A program made the position numbers and the translations under genes. Below, in pieces: positions 27,174-35,666 of a stretch of DNA of 64,000 bases. How positions within the stretch are numbered: position 1 is the first letter of the stretch; each line of letters opens with the position of its first letter. Source of the stretch: a bacterium (lineage in GTDB: Bacteria; Bacillota; Clostridia; Lachnospirales; Lachnospiraceae). The notes beneath the pieces are model-generated. The model worked only from the letters and a program-made list of their open reading frames with translations. It was not told the DNA's origin and searched no databases. The stretch lies in the NCBI GenBank assembly GCA_030539165.1, contig JAUNSO010000001.1, forward strand, positions 143,607 through 207,606, written 5' to 3'.

Positions 27174-28931
27174 TTAGTTGGATGCAGCATTGTACATGGA
27201 TGCATATCTTCCATTCATATTCATTAACTGTTCATGTGTACCTACTTCCTTGATATCTCCCTCTTCCATGAAGATAATGGCATCTGAATTCCGTATGGTA
27301 AACAATCGATGCGCAATCACGAAGCTTGTACGTCCTTCCATCAGCTTCTCCATAGCCTCGGTAATCAGTGCCTCGGTTCTGGTATCCACCTGTGAAGTCG
27401 CCTCATCTAAAATGAGTATCTTCGGATCAGCCAACACGGTTCGTGCAATTGCTAGCAGCTGCTTCTCACCTGCTGACAGACAGGAGATTTCCTCACTGAT
27501 ATGTGTGTCATATCCATCTTGAAGTGTGCGAATCATCTCGTCACATCTAACCTTTTTCGCCGCTTCAATGATTTCCTCTCTGGTCGCATTTTTCTTTCCA
27601 TAGCCGATGTTCTCTGCAATGGTTCCGTCAAAAATCCATGTATCCTGTAATACCATACCAAAGGCTTCTCTTAGATTCTCTCTGGACATTTGATAAATAT
27701 CCATACCGTCTACTTCGATGGTACCCTTTTGAATCTCGTAGAAACGCATCAGCAGATTCACAAGCGTCGTCTTGCCGGCGCCAGATGGACCAACCACTGC
27801 CATTCTCATACCCGGCTTCGCCAGTAAGGATACATCATGAAACAGCGTACGCTCCGGAAGATAGCCAAAGACAACATTTTTAAATTCCACATTTCCCTGA
27901 ACCAGATTGATATCTAAATGGTTCTTAATCTCACACTGTTCCTCCTCCGGCTCGGCTAACAATTCAAATACACGCTCTGCAGCAGATAGACCGTCCTGTA
28001 TGTTATTTAAGGATGTTGAGAAGTTGGCAATCGGTGAGCTGACCATCTGTCCATAAAGCAGGAAGCTCTGAAATTCACCCAGCGTAATTATTTCATGAAT
28101 CAGCATATATCCGCCTGCCAGACATAGCGCAATGTAAGCAAAGTTATTGATAAAGTTCGTAATCGGAATAATGAATCCGATGATAAATCTTGACTTGAAG
28201 AAATCCTGGTCATATTTTTCAATGATACTGTGAAACTTCTCCTCGGACTGCTGTTCCATCACGTAAGCCTTCATCGTCATATGATTGGAATAGACATCAT
28301 TGATATAGCTGTTCATGCTTCCGTTTGTATCCTGCAGATTCCGGTACAGCTTCTTTAGATATCGTGCAATCAAACGCAGCGTCAGCAGACTCAGTCCTGC
28401 GCTGACCAGATAGATTAAGGTCAGGTAGAAGTTCTGGATGAACATCATAGCAAATACGAAAATCAGCGTTACTGCCTGCGTTAACATCATTGTAACGGTT
28501 GATTCCAGCATATTGGACAGTATCGTAACGTCGCTTGTCACATTAGACAGAATATCTCCGGTCGGGTGTGAATCCAGATACTGTACCGGCAGACGGTCCA
28601 GCTTCTGTTTTACATCCTTTCGCAGTCTCCTTGTAATGCCCTGAGCGACACGCACCATATTGCGATTGGTAATATAGGTTGCAGCATTACCAACCAGATA
28701 CATAAAGGTCAGTACCAGGAGCACGGGCATAATTGTGCTGACTGCAAAGCCCCCCAGATCTGTTGTGGCTGCCGAAAGTCTGTCTGTAATTTCTCCTGCA
28801 ACTCTCGGTGCAGCAGAAAGGAGTAATGTCCCTGCTATAATGGAAATCAGTCCTGTATAGGCCTTTCCCTTATCCTGGCTTGTCTGTATAAGCAGTTTTT
28901 TCATAACAGAAGATTTCTTTACTTTTTTCAT
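27174..28931 (-). CDS. ABC exporter half-transporter 2 (catalytically intact site)
   Basis: 585-aa fusion of a six-helix type IV exporter membrane domain (about 20-320) and ATPase domain. Walker A is VGPSGAGKTTL, Walker B ILILDEATS with the catalytic Glu, H-loop VIAHRLFTI; the signature is degenerate, CLSAGEKQ. Its start overlaps the stop of the other half by ATGA, and the motif defects are complementary, indicating a heterodimer such as BmrCD or TM287/288. Probable export of the pathway product. Confidence 0.92.
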   Translation of the reverse strand: MKKVKKSSVMKKLLIQTSQDKGKAYTGLISIIAGTLLLSAAPRVAGEITDRLSAATTDLGGFAVSTIMPVLLVLTFMYLVGNAATYITNRNMVRVAQGITRRLRKDVKQKLDRLPVQYLDSHPTGDILSNVTSDVTILSNMLESTVTMMLTQAVTLIFVFAMMFIQNFYLTLIYLVSAGLSLLTLRLIARYLKKLYRNLQDTNGSMNSYINDVYSNHMTMKAYVMEQQSEEKFHSIIEKYDQDFFKSRFIIGFIIPITNFINNFAYIALCLAGGYMLIHEIITLGEFQSFLLYGQMVSSPIANFSTSLNNIQDGLSAAERVFELLAEPEEEQCEIKNHLDINLVQGNVEFKNVVFGYLPERTLFHDVSLLAKPGMRMAVVGPSGAGKTTLVNLLMRFYEIQKGTIEVDGMDIYQMSRENLREAFGMVLQDTWIFDGTIAENIGYGKKNATREEIIEAAKKVRCDEMIRTLQDGYDTHISEEISCLSAGEKQLLAIARTVLADPKILILDEATSQVDTRTEALITEAMEKLMEGRTSFVIAHRLFTIRNSDAIIFMEEGDIKEVGTHEQLMNMNGRYASMYNAASN

Positions 28932-30667
28932 GAGAAGTCACCTTCTTTCTTCTCAGCATAGCACTGTGTTTTATAGATATCCTGGTAGACTGCACAATTT
29001 GCAAGAAGCTCTTCATGTCTTCCCTTACCGCAAATCCTGCCCTGTTCCAGAACAATAATCTCATCTGCATCCATAATCGTATTAATCTTCTGCGCCACCA
29101 TCAAAATGGTCTTATTCTGAAGCAGCTGTTTGATTTTTTTTCTTGCCGTCGCCTCTGTCTTTAAGTCAAGTGCCGAGAAGCTGTCATCAAAGATATAAAT
29201 CTCTGCATCCTTGGCAATCGTCCTTGCAAGTGACAGACGCTGTCTCTGTCCGCCGGACAGATTCATACCGTCCTGACTCATGACCGTCTGCAGTCCGTCC
29301 TTCTGTTTCTGAAGCACCTCTTCAAAGCATGCCGCTTCGCAGGCTGCCTGTATTGTTTCAGTTGGCATGGAAGGATTGTTCATAATCAGATTCTGAAGAA
29401 TCGTATCCTGATAAATCTGTGGCTTCTGTGTTGCAAAAGAAATTCTTTCTCTTAGATCTCTTGTACTGAATTTCTGAACATCCACACCATCAATGCTGAT
29501 ACTGCCCTGACTGCACTCATACATTCTAAGCAGCAGGTTCATGATCGTTGTCTTACCACAGCCCGTTGCTCCGATTAGAGCTGTCGTCGTTCCCGGCTTC
29601 ACATGAAACGAAATATCCGAGATAACCGGTTCTGCATCCTGATATCCAAAATAGACATGGTCAAATACGATCTCTCCATTATGTTGTGAGACAGTCTCTG
29701 CTTCTTGATAATCCTGAATCACCGGTACATATTCCAGGACTTCCTTGATGCGCTTACTTGCAACATCTGCCTTTGGCAGCATATTGACGATGACCGGAAT
29801 AATTGCCAGACATGTGATAAAGTATGTGACATATTGAAAGAACAGAATCAGTGTAGCAATGGATACCAGATTCTGTTTCAGCTGAATGGCTCCGATGTAA
29901 TAGATGATGACCATTGCAATGTTCATACAGAACAGCACGGTCGGTGAAATATAGTTTAATCTGCTGTTGGCCTTGATTGCATTCTCATAAGCCTCATCCG
30001 CCGCCTGATCGAATTTCTCCCGTTCATATTCCTGTCTGCCGAATGCACGAATCGGACGTGCACCGACAATCTTCTCACGCATCAGGAGATTAATGTGATC
30101 CACATTTTGCTGCAGTCTGACAAACAGCGGTACACTCTTCGTCATGCTGATGACCGTAATCAGTAATGCAGCCACAAACATAACTGCAAGGCATAAAAAC
30201 ATGGGTTTGTTCAAACGAAATGTAGAAAACAGAATTCCAATCATGAAGATTGGAACCAGCATGCTGGTTCTGAGCATATTGATGATAAATGTCTGTAATG
30301 AAATCGTATCAACCGTTGTTCTCGTCATCAACGTTGCGCTGCCGAAATGATTCATATCTGCAGCCGACATCTTCGTCACTGCATGAAACAGCGCTTCTCT
30401 GATATCGCACGCAAATCTCCCGACTGCCTTTGCACTGCAGTATGAGGAAATCCCCAGTGCGATTCCCGTTAATACTGTAATGAAAATCATGAACAGACCT
30501 GTTGACCAGATCATATTCATATCCTGCTTTGCCACACCCTCATCAATGATTTGTTTTGTCTTGGACATCAGCAATAGCTGTGCCGCAGCCTGTACGCATA
30601 CGCACAGCACGACCCCTGTCACAAGCCACTTATAGGGCTTCATGTATTTCTTCAGAAGATATCCCAT
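28928..30667 (-). CDS. ABC exporter half-transporter 1 (degenerate site)
   Basis: 579-aa half exporter with six membrane helices at about 15-310 and a C-terminal ATPase. Walker A is IGATGCGKTTI and the signature NLSGGQRQRLSLA is canonical, but Walker B reads IYIFDDSFSALD, with Asp in place of the catalytic Glu, and the H-loop is MVAQKINTI, with Gln instead of His. This pattern marks the non-hydrolysing site of a heterodimeric exporter. Begins 14 bases after the CapA-like gene and overlaps its partner gene. Confidence 0.92.
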   Translation of the reverse strand: MGYLLKKYMKPYKWLVTGVVLCVCVQAAAQLLLMSKTKQIIDEGVAKQDMNMIWSTGLFMIFITVLTGIALGISSYCSAKAVGRFACDIREALFHAVTKMSAADMNHFGSATLMTRTTVDTISLQTFIINMLRTSMLVPIFMIGILFSTFRLNKPMFLCLAVMFVAALLITVISMTKSVPLFVRLQQNVDHINLLMREKIVGARPIRAFGRQEYEREKFDQAADEAYENAIKANSRLNYISPTVLFCMNIAMVIIYYIGAIQLKQNLVSIATLILFFQYVTYFITCLAIIPVIVNMLPKADVASKRIKEVLEYVPVIQDYQEAETVSQHNGEIVFDHVYFGYQDAEPVISDISFHVKPGTTTALIGATGCGKTTIMNLLLRMYECSQGSISIDGVDVQKFSTRDLRERISFATQKPQIYQDTILQNLIMNNPSMPTETIQAACEAACFEEVLQKQKDGLQTVMSQDGMNLSGGQRQRLSLARTIAKDAEIYIFDDSFSALDLKTEATARKKIKQLLQNKTILMVAQKINTIMDADEIIVLEQGRICGKGRHEELLANCAVYQDIYKTQCYAEKKEGDFS

Positions 30668-30681
30668 CTGCTGTATTCCTC

Positions 30682-31818
30682 CTATCGTCTCGCTTCATGT
30701 CCGGTCAGTACCCAGATAACCCCTTTGATGTTATTAATATAAACATCTCGTGGCCTTGCGAACTCGTTATAGGAGCTTCCACGTCGTTCCATGATTGCCT
30801 GATAAAGTGCATGCAGATAATCACAATCAATATTGACATCCTTCTTCTCTCTGATTTGTTTCAGGATTCCGTTTGCCGCAGCAAGCTCCGGCGTATAATC
30901 CTTTAACAGGTAAACTGCAAAGGCTGACATATCCTCCGCTGCATGTGCTACAAGCGGTACAAGCTCATGTTCCTTCACATGGGTTCCTGTCTCATCCTTC
31001 TCGATCAGGATATCTGCCATTCCGCCAAGCGGACTGCCAAGCTTCGTCTGGCATGAAATCAGATTACCAAGCGAATAATAGACGAGCATCTGTCCTCCGT
31101 CAGCTCTTTCCACCCACTCCATGGGCTGCATCACATGCGGATGCGTTCCAATGACAATGTCTACGTTCTGCTCAGCAAAATAGTTTGTCCATTCTACTTC
31201 CTTGACAACCGGCTCATGCATATACTCAGAGCCCCAATGCGGAAATACAACTACCAGATCAGCCATTTCCTTCGCCTTCTTAATCTGATGTGCAATATAT
31301 TTCTTCCAGTTATCCTTCAGACGGAACACTCTGAATAACTGTGAATGCGGTACACTGTGTCCATTCAGCTTCTGCGTGAAGTTCAGCATTGCAATCTTAA
31401 TGCCGTTTTTCTCGACAATCGGAATATGGTAATACTCTTCCATCGTATCGCAGATTCCGAGTATCGTCATATCCGGATATTTTTCCTTCCAGAACTTCGT
31501 AGTCACATCCACACCATAAATCTTCTTATCCATCGTATGATTGGAAGCATGTGTCACCACATTAAAGCCTGCCTTGACGATGGCGTCTCCGACCTCTCTC
31601 GGCGTACCGAATACAGGAAATGAGCTGATTTCTTCTGCTTTGTCTACAAATATCGTCTCCTGATTGATGACTGCTATGTCACTTTCCTGAATCACATCTG
31701 TGATTTTCTCATAGATTGGATCAAAACAATAACTGCCGTCCTCCTGCTTCGCTGATTTACACAGCTCTGCGTGCATCAGATTGTCTCCCACTGCTCTTAA
31801 ACGAAGTGTCTGTCCCAT
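30682..31818 (-). CDS. CapA-like metallophosphatase-fold protein
   Basis: 378-aa member of the CapA/PgsA family (poly-gamma-glutamate synthesis accessory, calcineurin-like fold). Metal-site motifs are VGDNLMH, INQETIF, HASNHTMD, FPHWGSEY, GTHPHVMQ and YYSLGN. Unlike membrane-bound CapA of capsule operons it has no signal peptide or membrane anchor, and no CapB/CapC synthetase is nearby. Its placement between amide synthetase 1 and the exporter suggests action on an amide- or glutamyl-linked intermediate, possibly as a hydrolase; this is inference. Confidence 0.85.
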   Translation of the reverse strand: MGQTLRLRAVGDNLMHAELCKSAKQEDGSYCFDPIYEKITDVIQESDIAVINQETIFVDKAEEISSFPVFGTPREVGDAIVKAGFNVVTHASNHTMDKKIYGVDVTTKFWKEKYPDMTILGICDTMEEYYHIPIVEKNGIKIAMLNFTQKLNGHSVPHSQLFRVFRLKDNWKKYIAHQIKKAKEMADLVVVFPHWGSEYMHEPVVKEVEWTNYFAEQNVDIVIGTHPHVMQPMEWVERADGGQMLVYYSLGNLISCQTKLGSPLGGMADILIEKDETGTHVKEHELVPLVAHAAEDMSAFAVYLLKDYTPELAAANGILKQIREKKDVNIDCDYLHALYQAIMERRGSSYNEFARPRDVYINNIKGVIWVLTGHEARR

Positions 31819-31849
31819 GTATATTGCTCCTCCTTAGTCGTTGTATCTT

Positions 31850-33478
31850 CTAATAAATTCCGGTTCTGTAGTTTTGGTCGGGCATTTTATCTGTGAATAC
31901 CACAAGCTTTGTCTGATTAACCGACTTTCCGGTCTTTACATTTCTAGTGTACAGAGAATCTCTGTAGCCATCCTTCATCATCCAGATTTCATCTACAGTC
32001 ACACCGTACTGTGTCTTGAGCCCGCCTCTGATTTCATCTGCAAATGAAGCAGCATCCAGTTCTTTAGCCGGTTCCGCTGCCAGAATCACAGAGCCATTCT
32101 TGGGCGCATATAGCTCAAAATGACGAATTGCAGTATGGAACCGCTTCTCATAATCCTCTATAAGTGCTGTCAGCTGATTGGACAGTAACACCTTGCCATC
32201 CCGCTCCATGCAGTCACTTCGTTTACACTGGAAGACCATTCTCGGTGTATTCGTATTCTTTCCGTCAATCTTCACAATATCATGAATACAATATCGATAG
32301 AATCCGGAATAAGAAGTTACAATTAGTTCATATTCCTTACCGTCCTCAGTCTCCCATAGGCACAACGTCTTTGAGCCGTCTAACGGGCGAAATTCCAAGA
32401 AATATCCAAAGGAAGCGGCGGCTCCTGCCGGTGTATTGATTTCCTTCGGTATGTTGAATTTGCCTTCACTGGCTCCATAACCCCAGTCAATGAATACTGT
32501 ATCATCCGGCAGTATCTTCTTCGTATCTGCCAGTGCACGTCCTACACTTCCACTTGTCCAGCAGCTCATGGCTTTGAGTCTCGGCCATAAATCCTGTACG
32601 GTAAGCTCCTGTTTTGTCTCTAACAGCTCCAGAAGTTCCTTCGCACGTTCCGTATGCTTGCCCAGACGTTCTTCTAACTTCCTTCGAATCACTTCATCCA
32701 TTTCTACGGAAATCGTTCCCGCTTTCAGGTCAGCAGCAAGTCTCTCCACATTCTGATTCAGTCTCTTAATCAGGATTTCAAAGTGTCCGGGATTATTGCA
32801 TACCACACCTACGATGTCTCTCGTAGCGGCTGCAAATAGTATTGTGATATAATCTCTGTCCTCAGAGGACAGGTCAGACAGCTTCATAAATTCCGGCGGC
32901 AGCACATACATATCCTGCCCATTCCCGTCACTGTCCGCTGAAGCCTGTCCGGAAGCCGAGCCGATTGGTATCCCGCTCTTTGTCTTCTCATATTCTGCCG
33001 GATTATAAATTGCAAAAATTTTCGCTCCCGGAAACAGCAAATCACGAATCATCTGAAATGTATAGGTACTTCTCAAAGATACGACCAGATTTTTAGCAAG
33101 GCTGCCATGTCTGCTCTCCGGTATGTATTTGGGAATCCCGGTAGAGCCAGAAGTTGCGAGAAACATGACTGTTTCACCATCATACAAAACATCCTTTGCT
33201 CCATCTAACAGTTCCGGAATGACCTCCTTATACTGCTCATATTCCGTAACCGGAACCGCCTTACAATAATCTTCTGCACAGTGAATATCAGAAAAATGGT
33301 ATTTCTGCCCCCATCTGCTATGCTCCGCATGCTTCAGGATATCCTGCAGTACCATTCTCTGTGTATCCTCCGGAGCACCAAGCATCTGTTCAAATGTCAT
33401 AACAGCTTCTCGTGGTTCCATGGATGACATCCATTCAGGAATGCTCTTGTCCGTGGGTCTTTTCTCAAATTGCATCAT
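31850..33478 (-). CDS. GH3-type (auxin-responsive family) acyl-acid amide synthetase 1
   Basis: 542-aa adenylating enzyme, paralogue of the one at 25451. Motifs: LATSGSTGIPKYIP (108-120), DWGYGASEGKFN (331-342), SGFYRYCIHDIVKI (391-404). The fourth motif is divergent: FQCKRSDCMERDGKVLLS replaces the KNxxxSIxxEKT pattern, so acid or amine specificity probably differs, or the acyl-transfer step is altered. Cytosolic. GAGGAG precedes the start. It lies between the STAS and CapA-like genes with short gaps. Confidence 0.85.
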   Translation of the reverse strand: MMQFEKRPTDKSIPEWMSSMEPREAVMTFEQMLGAPEDTQRMVLQDILKHAEHSRWGQKYHFSDIHCAEDYCKAVPVTEYEQYKEVIPELLDGAKDVLYDGETVMFLATSGSTGIPKYIPESRHGSLAKNLVVSLRSTYTFQMIRDLLFPGAKIFAIYNPAEYEKTKSGIPIGSASGQASADSDGNGQDMYVLPPEFMKLSDLSSEDRDYITILFAAATRDIVGVVCNNPGHFEILIKRLNQNVERLAADLKAGTISVEMDEVIRRKLEERLGKHTERAKELLELLETKQELTVQDLWPRLKAMSCWTSGSVGRALADTKKILPDDTVFIDWGYGASEGKFNIPKEINTPAGAAASFGYFLEFRPLDGSKTLCLWETEDGKEYELIVTSYSGFYRYCIHDIVKIDGKNTNTPRMVFQCKRSDCMERDGKVLLSNQLTALIEDYEKRFHTAIRHFELYAPKNGSVILAAEPAKELDAASFADEIRGGLKTQYGVTVDEIWMMKDGYRDSLYTRNVKTGKSVNQTKLVVFTDKMPDQNYRTGIY

Positions 33479-33519
33479 GTCCTATCTCCTCTCACAGCTT
33501 TCTCACGAAGTCTTGATTC

Positions 33520-33819
33520 TTATGCCACAGTTATGAAATCCGAGAATCCGGTCAGTTCAAATACTTCTTTAATCTCATCATTCGCATGAATAATCTCTAT
33601 TTCCTTATTCTGATCCTCGCCTGCATTTACGCCCTGCAGAATCACACGCAGCCCTGCGGATGAGATGTAGATCAGTTCTGTAAAATCCAGAATGATCTTA
33701 CTGTATTCATCTACAGCTGCCATTAATTCTGTCGAAAAATCCGGAGCACTCTGTGTGTTGATCATTCCAACCGGTGTTAATGTAACTTCCTGCTGATTCA
33801 CTGCTTTTCTTACTTCCAT
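33520..33819 (-). CDS. STAS-domain anti-anti-sigma factor
   Basis: 99-aa single STAS domain. The phosphorylation region LIYISSAGLRVIL retains the Ser-Ser of SpoIIAA/RsbV proteins, so it can be phosphorylated by an RsbW-type kinase and dephosphorylated by a PP2C enzyme. The SpoIIE-like phosphatase gene directly upstream is the obvious partner. No kinase or sigma gene is in the operon. Confidence 0.93.
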   Translation of the reverse strand: MEVRKAVNQQEVTLTPVGMINTQSAPDFSTELMAAVDEYSKIILDFTELIYISSAGLRVILQGVNAGEDQNKEIEIIHANDEIKEVFELTGFSDFITVA

Positions 33820-33879
33820 TTGATATCCTCCTTGGTTTTATGTAATTGATTTTTGTATATGGATTTTAATATTTCTAAG

Positions 33880-35391
33880 TCAGACTACCTTCATAAGCAG
33901 CATCGTCAGATCATCTGACGGCTCTGCATCTCTTACAAAGTCCTTAACATCCTGATACAGCATGTCGATTAACTGCTTCACATCATGATTCTCATGACTG
34001 TTCAGAAAATGCTCCAATCTGTCATTTCCGTATTGCTGATTGTCCGGGTCCATAGCCTCTGTCAGACCGTCTGTATACAGAAGCAGCATATCTCCCGAAC
34101 TTAGCTGCATGGTAGTTTCCTCATACCTGATTTTCTTTCTTGCAGCAAGAAACAGCTTTGGTTTGGTCTTCAGCCAGTCCCATTTGCCGTCGTGATACAG
34201 GAGCGGATAATTGTGACCGGCATTTGCAAAAGAAAGCTCCTTTGTCTCAAGATCAAAGATTGCTAAGAAGGATGTAACGAACATCTTCTCCTTATTATTC
34301 TCACAAAGCTGCAGGTTAGCATTGGTCAGTGCAATGGCTGTGCCTGCATCCCACATTGCACAGCTTTTGATTGCAGCTTTACTTTCCATCATAAAGAGTG
34401 CAGCAGAAACTCCTTTTCCCGATACATCAGAGATTCCAAGTGCCAGATGATTGTCATCTATCATAAAAAAATCATAAAAATCTCCGCCAATTGCCTTAGC
34501 CGGTTCCATCATAGCCGCCAGCTGAAAACGCTCTTCTTCTATGATATCCGGCAATGCATCAAGCTGAATTTTGGCTGCGACTGACAGCTCTGCCTCAATG
34601 TTAGCATTCTGTAACATCATCATCATACCATAAAATGCAAAGATATACATCAACAACATCATAGACAGCATGATTCCCATTAACATAATAAAATGATAAA
34701 AATCATTCTCATAGGAATAATCAAGTTCCAGATTAACCGTATAGGAAATATAGATACTATACAAAAAATAAGTAATCACCGGAATGGCAACGAATGCTTT
34801 TCCGTTCAAAGCAGCCACTTTTCGAATCTCACAAAAATAGCTGTGCAGCTTCTTCTGATACAGGATATACAGCAGAGATCCAAACACACAGGTTGCCATG
34901 ATATCTACCGCATAACAAACAAAATAGTTCTTTTCTGTGTAAAGAAGGAACATCCCCTCGGAATCCACACCACCACTGCATACAGCCATAACAATCGGAA
35001 TCAGGAAATCATATGCCAGACTGAAATACATATAACACATAAACGAAACAAAAATCTTCATACGTCCTTTGTCCGCATACAGGATATTCGCGCCGGCTAA
35101 CATCAGCAGAACCTGTAGAATAAAGCTTGCTAATTGTAAATTTACAATTGAATTGATAATATAGCCATGCGTAGCAAAAAATTCCTCATATTGAGCATAA
35201 AGAGTATGCTGAGCAAGCGCAGTATACTGACCTACCACAGTCAAGACTGCCGCAATCAAAAACCATACGAGGATTGTGATTTTCTTCGAATACTTACGTT
35301 CCAGAGTCATTCCATATATCTTTACTGCAAACATATATGACACAACCCATTTCAGCATCTCAGGTATATATTGTAGTAGTAAATCTGTCAT
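33880..35391 (-). CDS. Membrane SpoIIE-type PP2C phosphatase
   Basis: 503-aa signalling phosphatase. About seven membrane helices fill residues 1-255, with no recognised ligand domain. The C-terminal SpoIIE/PP2C domain has the metal aspartates in IGGDFYDFF, ISDVSGKGVSAALFM, LLYTDGLTEAMD and EPSDDLTMLLMKV. It should dephosphorylate the adjacent STAS protein in response to a membrane or external cue. First gene of the eight-gene operon ending at 24059, behind a strong promoter. Confidence 0.92.
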   Translation of the reverse strand: MTDLLLQYIPEMLKWVVSYMFAVKIYGMTLERKYSKKITILVWFLIAAVLTVVGQYTALAQHTLYAQYEEFFATHGYIINSIVNLQLASFILQVLLMLAGANILYADKGRMKIFVSFMCYMYFSLAYDFLIPIVMAVCSGGVDSEGMFLLYTEKNYFVCYAVDIMATCVFGSLLYILYQKKLHSYFCEIRKVAALNGKAFVAIPVITYFLYSIYISYTVNLELDYSYENDFYHFIMLMGIMLSMMLLMYIFAFYGMMMMLQNANIEAELSVAAKIQLDALPDIIEEERFQLAAMMEPAKAIGGDFYDFFMIDDNHLALGISDVSGKGVSAALFMMESKAAIKSCAMWDAGTAIALTNANLQLCENNKEKMFVTSFLAIFDLETKELSFANAGHNYPLLYHDGKWDWLKTKPKLFLAARKKIRYEETTMQLSSGDMLLLYTDGLTEAMDPDNQQYGNDRLEHFLNSHENHDVKQLIDMLYQDVKDFVRDAEPSDDLTMLLMKVV

Positions 35392-35482
35392 TGGTTCTTT
35401 CCGCGTCCTTCCCCTAATACTTTTTCAATCCGCCTGTCTTCTTTATTGTATCACTTTCCATTTGCTTGATAAGCCTGTTATC

Positions 35483-35511
35483 ATTATACGATGAACTCTC
35501 CATCATGTCAC
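35483..35511 (-). promoter_or_regulatory. Promoter of the SpoIIE-STAS-GH3 operon
   Basis: Minus strand GTGACA (35506-35511), 17-base spacer, perfect TATAAT (35483-35488), roughly 90 bases before the SpoIIE-like start. Confidence 0.7.
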
Positions 35512-35666
35512 AGTTTATTTTAAAAATTCTATTTTAAATTTTGAAATTGAATGCTTTTTATGTCAGTAAACTGGATTTTCAATGATTATAATCTATGTTT
35601 TCAGTAACAACCGGTACGGTAACGCATATAATAAATGAAATGTATCACCCCATGTGAGGTCATACC

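Noticed and set aside
30682-31818. Poly-gamma-glutamate capsule synthesis locus
   Set aside because: Only a CapA-like protein is present, without membrane anchor and without CapB/CapC.
25451-33478. Reading the GH3 label as glycoside hydrolase family 3
   Set aside because: Sequence motifs are those of adenylating enzymes; the true family 3 glycosidase is at 45946-48177.
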